DNA from: Hydnum rufescens UP504
Taxonomy: Eukaryota > Basidiomycota > Agaricomycetes > Cantharellales > Hydnaceae
Length of the DNA stretch: 23,045 nucleotides
Direction: 5' to 3'
Assembly: GCA_014904985.1 (NCBI GenBank)
Contig: MU129359.1
Location: 1 to 23,045, forward strand
How positions within the stretch are numbered: position 1 is the stretch's first letter; every line of letters starts with the position of its first letter. Both the position numbers and the translations under genes were made by a program. The notes beneath the pieces were generated by a model that was not told the DNA's origin, did not search any database, and worked only from the letters and a program-made list of their open reading frames with translations. This document shows positions 17,930 to 23,045 of this stretch, piece by piece.

Positions 17930-19056
17930 TCCCAAACGACCACGTGGAACGAGTCCTCCATGAATGCCCTGTCAGGGGTCTACCCCGTTGAAACCTCGGA
18001 GCCAGTCATTGCGACCCGAGGTTCGGATAAGTACTCGCCAGGGTTAAACTTGTCCATATCCCTAGAAACGATCAGACGTTTCCGCGAAGGATACATTAAC
18101 GATCCAGAATTCAAGACGGTCTGGACCAGAACGGAGGATGATGCTAAACCCCAGACTGCCTGAGGACGAAAGGTCAAACTCGAACGATTTCGCCGGTTCA
18201 CCAAAAGTGACAACGGACTCCTACTCTTCAAGGATGCTGATGGCCGTTCCAGGCTATGTGTACCTGTAAAGGAACAACTTATCCTTGTCAAAGAAGCCCA
18301 TGATGCTCCCCACGAGTCCGCCCATGGTTGGTGGGGGAAGACCTTGGAAGTACTCCGGCAAGGGTTCTACTGGAAAACCATGCTGAAGGGACGTTCTACG
18401 TTACTGTGAAACCTGCGACATTTGTCAAAAGACTAAACACGACCGACTGGGGCCCAAAGGGTACCTAAGGCTGCTCGACGTACCCAAGCTGCCATTTGAG
18501 GTCATCAGTATGGACTTCGTTACAGGACTACCTAAATCTAAGGGACACGACACAATACTGGTCGTTGTGGACAAATTTACGAAATATGGTATTTTTATTC
18601 CTACTACTACCCACGTAACCGTGGACGAGGTGGCTGCCCTACTACACAGAGAGGTGTACAAACATTTTGGACTACCGACCCGAATCGTGAGCAACCGTGA
18701 CCCTCGTTTCATAAGTAACTTTTGGCGCTCCCTAGCGAATTACTTCAACACCCGACTGGCCATGTCTACTTCACACCACCCTCAAACCGACAGCCAGACT
18801 GAAGTAATGAACCAGCATTTGGAGACCATGATACGATGTTACGTAAATGCCGACTGTACTGATTGGGCCGACTGGTTGGATGTACTAGCATCTGCCTATA
18901 ATAGGGCTACGCATTCGGCCACACAAATGTCGCCCGCCATACTGTTATTGGGGTATACGCCCCGGATGCCACTACATCTACTACAAGAGTCAATGGGGTT
19001 GATGCTCACCAATAGTCCATTAGCAGACTGTTGCATAGGCGCCCTCCTGAGTATGA
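17930..19056 (+). pseudogene. pol: integrase of element 1, second catalytic Asp mutated
   Basis: The zinc-binding module has HDAPHESAHGWWGKT (about 18297-18340) and, after a one-base frame change in a G run at 18388-18390, YCETCDICQKTKH. The catalytic core begins SMDFVTGLP (first Asp, codon 18513). The second site reads IVSNRDPRF where the family has SD, the AAC codon at 18693 replacing Asp. The third site is QTEVMNQHLE (Glu codon 18801), and the usual TDGQTE is TDSQTE here. All three changes fit CpG transitions. A TGA at 18161 and a frame change near 19040 also break it. Integrase inserts the DNA copy. This one should be inactive. Confidence 0.9.
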
Positions 19057-21468
19057 CGAGACTTGGCCCGTGACGCCATTATTCGGGCCGCCGACTCGCA
19101 AGCGTACCAGTATGACAAGAAACGAAGGGCTGTTCTTTACAAGGTAGGGGATGAAGTACTGTTAAACCCGCATTCCCTGGAACTCGTGGACGTCAAAGGC
19201 ACAGGCCGTAAACTTATGCAATGTAGAATCAGCCCATTCAAGATTACTGAGGTCCTTAGCCCTAGTACTTACCGGTTGAGACTCCCGGACTCGATGCCTA
19301 TGCATAATGTGGTCAACCTGGAACACCTCACCCTATACTGTCGGTCCCAAGATAAAGACCGACCCACATTGGCAAACCCTTGGGATGGTCTAAAGACTTC
19401 AGAAGAATACGAAGTAGAGAGGATTATAGGTTCACGGTACAACAAGAAAAAACATGCCGTGGAGTACCAGGTTCGTTGGCACAGATACGGACCCAAACAT
19501 GACTCATGGCAATCCAATCGAGACCTACGTAACGCTCCGGAGGTAGTGAAGGAGTTCAAGGATCGCACAGCCACTAACGATATCCCGGACCCCGGAGTCC
19601 TACCTGTCCTGTTCACAGTGATAGCTGGGTTTGAGAACGACATGCCATTCCCTAACCCCAACATGAGGTCCCATACCGATTTCCAAGACCACAGTCCAGC
19701 CTGTTATGTGGGAGAGACACGATACAGCTATACCTTCCATGAGACTTACCACCACGTCCTTATGCCACCAATTGCACATCTTACCCGGTCGGGACATATG
19801 GGAATATTGGATATCTTAGGACAACGGCCCTCATTCGAACTGATTACCTCTGCGCAACCACTTAGTCTACTGGCAGCATTCGTACCGACCTTCCTACAAC
19901 CGATTTGCGAAACACAAGACGAAAACAAACAAGCTGTCGTCAGAAAGGAATGTCTGGATGCCCTTCGATCATCGTGGGACTATGCCTGGGGTCAAGCGGA
20001 GGAAAACGAATGGATCTCCAGCCTCCTGATCCCTACCTATATCAGAAATATTCATTACCGTATCGATGCACCCGACCACCCACGATTCAAAAACCTGTTC
20101 AAACCCTGGTATTGTAGTGACACTCTCCACACCCGCTACCTCCAAATCACACGAATAATCGCAGTACTTTTGGCGTACTCCAACTATGTCATCGCACACC
20201 GGTTATTCATTAGTTCTCATTCCCCGTACGGACGATCTGAAGATATGCCTGCCGTTCCATGGCTTCTGAGCACCCCCGTTGGTTTCGTCTGGACTAAGTC
20301 TGCAGACGAGACCACAAGTACCTTGCTCTGGAAACAGTTACATGCGTATAGACTGTGTGCGTTTGCCGACTCCAGCCATACCATCCATACAACCGAAGCC
20401 CTACCGGAATCCCAACTAGTGCTGATACAAGACGGCTATTTTGCGACTAACGAAGCCAGACTACAGGAACCACTCATCCTATGCGACTCCTTTGAAGGAG
20501 AGGCTCTGCCATTTCCGGGAATGGATAGTCGCGAAACCTACAAGTGGGAAGACGTATTCCCAGGGCCGCCACCACGTCCGGACAACTTTGACATCCTGGA
20601 CAATGCTACAAAACACCTGTACTCCGCAGTGTACTACTGGCCAGATGGTACCTTCATGACGGCCGCGGAACGTCAAACCGTGAATACCAAACCACTACCG
20701 GAGGGAGATGTCACAGAACCTACCATCCCGTCGTTCGACATACCCATGTCCTCGCCAATGTGGGAAGATGACAATCCTACCACGGAACCCTCTGAAAATA
20801 CCTTGAGGAGCGACACAGACCCGGACAAGTGGTGGGATACTCTGCCCACATTACCAGCCCCATCCACGGTCAGATATTCCAAACCCGCCCCAGTCTACAC
20901 TGATTACGCCTCCCGGACAGCGTCAAGGGGCTGTCAAAGAGACCCTCATACAGGGCCCAACCGTATCCCAGGAATACTGGAGAGTGACAGACACTGGCGA
21001 CCCGACGAAGAAACCCTGCACCAGCACGAGGAAGCCTCACGCCGGTCTGGCATGTCCAGATGGCCACATTCACCGGAACATCGAACTCGACCACAGGAAT
21101 CTTCATACGAAGAGATTGAAAATCGTCGAAACTCCCCATCGCAAACCCTAGATTGGTATTACTTGGCTGGGCCCAATACGATGGCTTCCTACTCAACGCC
21201 TCAAACACTTTTACCGCCCCGGCCCCAAATAGTGGGCAGCGTACCCTTCGTAAACGCCGCAGATGGCTCTTGGCAAGAGGCCCCCATGATCCAACTGGGG
21301 ACCTTTCCCCCTAGGCCAGATCGACTCCATCCCCATGAACGAACGGAACTGGAAATGGCTCATGCAGGAACCAGCGGGCCTCAAAGAAGGGCTATACGTT
21401 TGGAAGTACATAGGGATCGATACCATAACTCTTACGACAGCGATGAGGACAGGCACCCGAACGACTGA
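19057..21468 (+). CDS. integrase C-terminus, chromodomain and long unrecognised extension, open frame
   Basis: The frame is uninterrupted from after a TGA at 19054 to the TGA at 21466-21468, about 801 codons counted from a TTG at 19063. There is no ATG near the front, so it is the end of the polyprotein and not a separate gene. Residues 15-95 are the integrase tail (YKVGDEVLLN, PSTYRLRLPDSMPMHNVVNLEHL). Residues 114-168 are a chromodomain (EEYEVERIIGSRY, EYQVRWHRYG, HDSWQ), keeping the three aromatic-cage positions Y116, W139 and Y142 that bind methyl-lysine. Residues 170-530 are an apparently folded region rich in aromatics, with helix-like LQITRIIAVLLAYSNYVIAH and no match I recognise. Residues 540-801 are Pro/Ser/acidic and probably disordered, ending SYDSDEDRHPND. 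Chromoviruses normally end soon after the chromodomain. Confidence 0.8.
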   Translation, partial: RDLARDAIIRAADSQAYQYDKKRRAVLYKVGDEVLLNPHSLELVDVKGTGRKLMQCRISPFKITEVLSPSTYRLRLPDSMPMHNVVNLEHLTLYCRSQDKDRPTLANPWDGLKTSEEYEVERIIGSRYNKKKHAVEYQVRWHRYGPKHDSWQSNRDLRNAPEVVKEFKDRTATNDIPDPGVLPVLFTVIAGFENDMPFPNPNMRSHTDFQDHSPACYVGETRYSYTFHETYHHVLMPPIAHLTRSGHMGILDILGQRPSFELITSAQPLSLLAAFVPTFLQPICETQDENKQAVVRKECLDALRSSWDYAWGQAEENEWISSLLIPTYIRNIHYRIDAPDHPRFKNLFKPWYCSDTLHTRYLQITRIIAVLLAYSNYVIAHRLFISSHSPYGRSEDMPAVPWLLSTPVGFVWTKSADETTSTLLWKQLHAYRLCAFADSSHTIHTTEALPESQLVLIQDGYFATNEARLQEPLILCDSFEGEALPFPGMDSRETYKWEDVFPGPPPRPDNFDILDNATKHLYSAVYYWPDGTFMTAAERQTVNTKPLPEGDVTEPTIPSFDIPMSSPMWEDDNPTTEPSENTLRSDTDPDKWWDTLPTLPAPSTVRYSKPAPVYTDYASRTASRGCQRDPHTGPNRIPGILESDRHWRPDEETLHQHEEASRRSGMSRWPHSPEHRTRPQESSYEEIENRRNSPSQTLDWYYLAGPNTMASYSTPQTLLPPRPQIVGSVPFVNAADGSWQEAPMIQLGTFPPRPDRLHPHERTELEMAHAGTSGPQRRAIRLEVHRDRYHNSYDSDEDRHPND

Positions 21469-21510
21469 CAGGGACACTCCGACCGACGTTAAGGCCTTCG
21501 TTCTGCCAGA

Positions 21511-21520
21511 CTGGGGGCAT
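21511..21520 (+). promoter_or_regulatory. polypurine tract of element 1
   Basis: CTGGGGGCAT directly precedes the TG of the 3' LTR. It nearly matches the tract of element 2 (CTGGGGGGCAC). Confidence 0.7.
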
Positions 21521-22034
21521 TGTTAGTGGGATATTAGTCCGACTGGCACTCGGCCCTATTAAAACGTCGCTACCACTATGAACCAATGTATTCCCTCCTT
21601 TCTTACTTCCTTTTTTCCTTTTCTTCTCAAATACTCCGGTGGAAAGCTTCTCCACAGGAGTTTGGTGCTGCCCTGGCTTTAGCTAGATTCGTATCTGTTT
21701 ACGTAAGTAGACTCGAATAGCTAGCCACGGGAAGATCCGAAAATGTATCTTTTTTCCACTCACTTGGCTGCTACCCGCAGTGTACTGGAACAGTACACTG
21801 CGATTCTCGCACTATGTGACCTTACCACAGAACTTTACTCCTATTTCTAATGTCATGGCAAAACCCGGACCTACGGACCTACGTCTGAAGACCCATCCTA
21901 GTTCGTTCCCAGACCCTACCTTCGAACTAACACGCAATCCTGTCGAAGGTAGACATGGACCAAAGCCCAATCCGGAACCCCCGCTGGGACTGTTTAATCG
22001 CCCCAAACCTAATTCGGACTCTACCAAATTAACA
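21521..22034 (+). repeat. element 1 3' LTR
   Basis: 514-bp direct copy of 12003-12515, including the hairpin at 21776-21802, which is unchanged. It is followed directly by the target duplication ACCAG. Confidence 0.95.
21776..21802 (+). other. same 12-bp hairpin in the 3' LTR
   Basis: Identical to 12258-12284, arms and loop, although other CpG sites of the LTR pair have diverged. Confidence 0.85.
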
Positions 22035-22041
22035 ACCAGGC

Positions 22042-22816
22042 TGGTCAGCCATATGGCTTTACCTCAAAAGGAGTACCATTTTGACATATTATCATGGCCA
22101 GAGAGGCTGAAATTGGGGTTGATGTCAAATGATGATCAAAAACTGATTTTTGACCTCAGATTGATGGGTTTGACATCAACCATTGCCAACAGCCTGAAGA
22201 TGAAGGACTTCTCAAATATTCAGTACAACCCTATGGCTGTGCATTATGTGCAACTAAGGCTGACAGCTCAGTAGCTTGGCTCAATCATATGAAAGAGATC
22301 ACATAGTGCATTGAGTACCACATCAAAATACAGGTGGGTGGACTAGGTATAGTTCAATGGGGGGCATGCATGATAGATTCACCATGAATATACTAGTACA
22401 TAGGGAACAAATGATGGAAGAATTTGAAAGAGTGGCAGAAAAGGGCACAGGTGTGGGTGGTAAGAGGAATCAAACAAGCTTAATAATGCTTGAAACAGCA
22501 AATATTTGAGCATCCCTGGTGGTGGTGAGGGAAGGTGAGGGGAAGATGAGGAACAGTGAGGCCAGAAGTTCTCAGAAAACACTGAAAGCAGTATTGAAAT
22601 GGGCGGTTATCAACTACAGTGTATGTCACATGCCACTCAACTGCAGCCACCCCTCTCTGCTTGTCTGGCCTATCCTATGGCCACCCCGTTTTACTATATA
22701 TAATGTAGATACTTGATGTACATACCCCACTGGTTTGTACCTCCACAATTGTACCCTGCACCAAGGTTCTTTTATCACACAACAAACCAGTGAATCTCAG
22801 TGCATACCATCCTTAC
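22042..22816. repeat. diverged LTR-like sequence, copy A, and flanking non-coding DNA
   Basis: 22042-22081 (TGGTCAGCC, then CCTCAAAAGGAGTACCATT) matches 22831-22870. Weaker similarity continues through GTTGATGTCAAATGATGATC and GGGTTTGACATCAACC to about 22240. The rest to 22690 has no supported gene. TATATATAA at 22695-22703 followed by ACCCCACTGG and a short AC-rich stretch resembles an LTR promoter and leader. No pol motif is seen. Confidence 0.4.
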
Positions 22817-23045
22817 TGTTGACTGCACCTTGGTCAGCCACTTGGGCTGACCTCAAAAGGAGTACCATTTGAGGTCATTTCGCCAGCCTAATGAGGGCTA
22901 ATTTTCTTTGATGTCAATTGACAATCCTCAAATTGACCTTATGGGAAATTTTGACATGACCCAATATCAATACTACATGGAGGGGTCGTAGCATAGGGGA
23001 CCAGGAAGGAGTCCAGAAACCCAGAAAATGCCCTTCTTGGGGTCA
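22817..23045. repeat. diverged LTR-like sequence, copy B, truncated by the window end
   Basis: Begins TGTTGACTGCACCTTGGTCA, a TG start typical of LTRs, and matches copy A as described there, with TTGATGTCAATTGACAATC and AATTTTGACATGACCCAA further on. The two copies are far more diverged than the LTR pairs of elements 1 and 2, so an old element or two separate family members are both possible. Confidence 0.4.

Larger units (their letters stand above)
12003..22034 (+). mobile_element. element 1: full-length Ty3/Gypsy chromovirus-like retrotransposon with ACCAG target duplication
   Basis: LTRs at 12003-12515 and 21521-22034 (TGTTAGTGGG to AATTAACA) are flanked by exact ACCAG duplications at 11998-12002 and 22035-22039. 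Order inside: primer site, leader, gag with CCHC knuckle, protease, reverse transcriptase, RNase H, zinc-binding integrase, chromodomain, long C-terminal extension, purine tract. Reverse transcriptase before integrase places it in Ty3/Gypsy (Metaviridae), and the terminal chromodomain in the chromoviruses, which often target heterochromatin. At 10.0 kb it is longer than most chromoviruses (often 5-7 kb), mainly because of the 3' extension and the long 5' part. Nine or ten in-frame TGA codons, about six frameshifts and at least two lost catalytic residues make this copy inactive. Confidence 0.95.

Noticed and set aside
12924..18163. TGA read as a sense codon (recoding) in element 1
   Set aside because: Frameshifts, two lost catalytic residues and CpG-specific LTR divergence make simple decay the better explanation.
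22262..22690. Possible gene at the right edge
   Set aside because: Only short frames, no motif, and surrounding LTR-like repeats.
1..23045. CRISPR arrays, rRNA, tRNA and bacterial-type operons
   Set aside because: No regularly spaced repeats with unique spacers and no recognisable structural RNA; the content is eukaryotic transposons.

Overview
This window is a nest of transposable elements in what is most likely the genome of a filamentous basidiomycete, probably an Agaricomycete. That assignment is an inference. It rests on a pogo-like (DDE_1) transposase of the kind common there, a Ty3/Gypsy chromovirus with gag, pol and a chromodomain, and a strong CpG-to-TpG/CpA decay signature. I find no convincing intact host gene. 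A 694-base run of N (10140-10833) is an assembly gap.

Layout. 1-370 is CpG-rich unique-looking DNA with one weak minus-strand open frame. 633-1209 is a 577-bp foldback MITE with a 6-bp target duplication (TATGAG), inserted into the N-terminal part of a decayed pogo-like transposase. The catalytic half of the transposase runs to about 2838. Its coiled-coil tail reappears at 4766-5289 after an insert of about 1.9 kb. That insert contains a patch with normal CpG content and, on the minus strand, a membrane-helix-coding fragment. From 5936 an LTR element (element 3) starts with an LTR full of CAGTAAA motifs. The start of its 3' LTR survives only as 11964-12002.

Two further LTR retrotransposons landed within about 40 bp of each other at that 3' LTR. 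Element 2 (6815-11960) has 562/561-bp LTRs, target duplication GGGTG, no recognisable reverse transcriptase and one unrecognised ORF. It also holds a CpG-normal, GT-rich segment next to the gap. Element 1 (12003-22034) has 513/514-bp LTRs and target duplication ACCAG. It is a full-length chromovirus-like element of about 10 kb: leader, gag with a CCHC knuckle, protease, reverse transcriptase, RNase H, integrase, chromodomain, then an unusual extension of about 630 residues. The right edge (22035-23045) holds a diverged direct repeat that looks like LTR remnants of yet another family.

Elements 1 and 2 are structurally complete but decayed. In element 1 every nonsense codon in the reconstructed reading path is TGA, and each can be explained by CGA to TGA. 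The YxDD box of the reverse transcriptase and the second catalytic Asp of integrase both carry Asp-to-Asn changes at CpG sites. Of the substitutions between LTR copies, 11 of 13 (element 1) and 8 of 9 (element 2) are CpG transitions by my hand alignment. Methylated-cytosine deamination after insertion therefore explains most of the damage. Against that background, the 801-codon chromodomain-plus-tail frame has stayed open.
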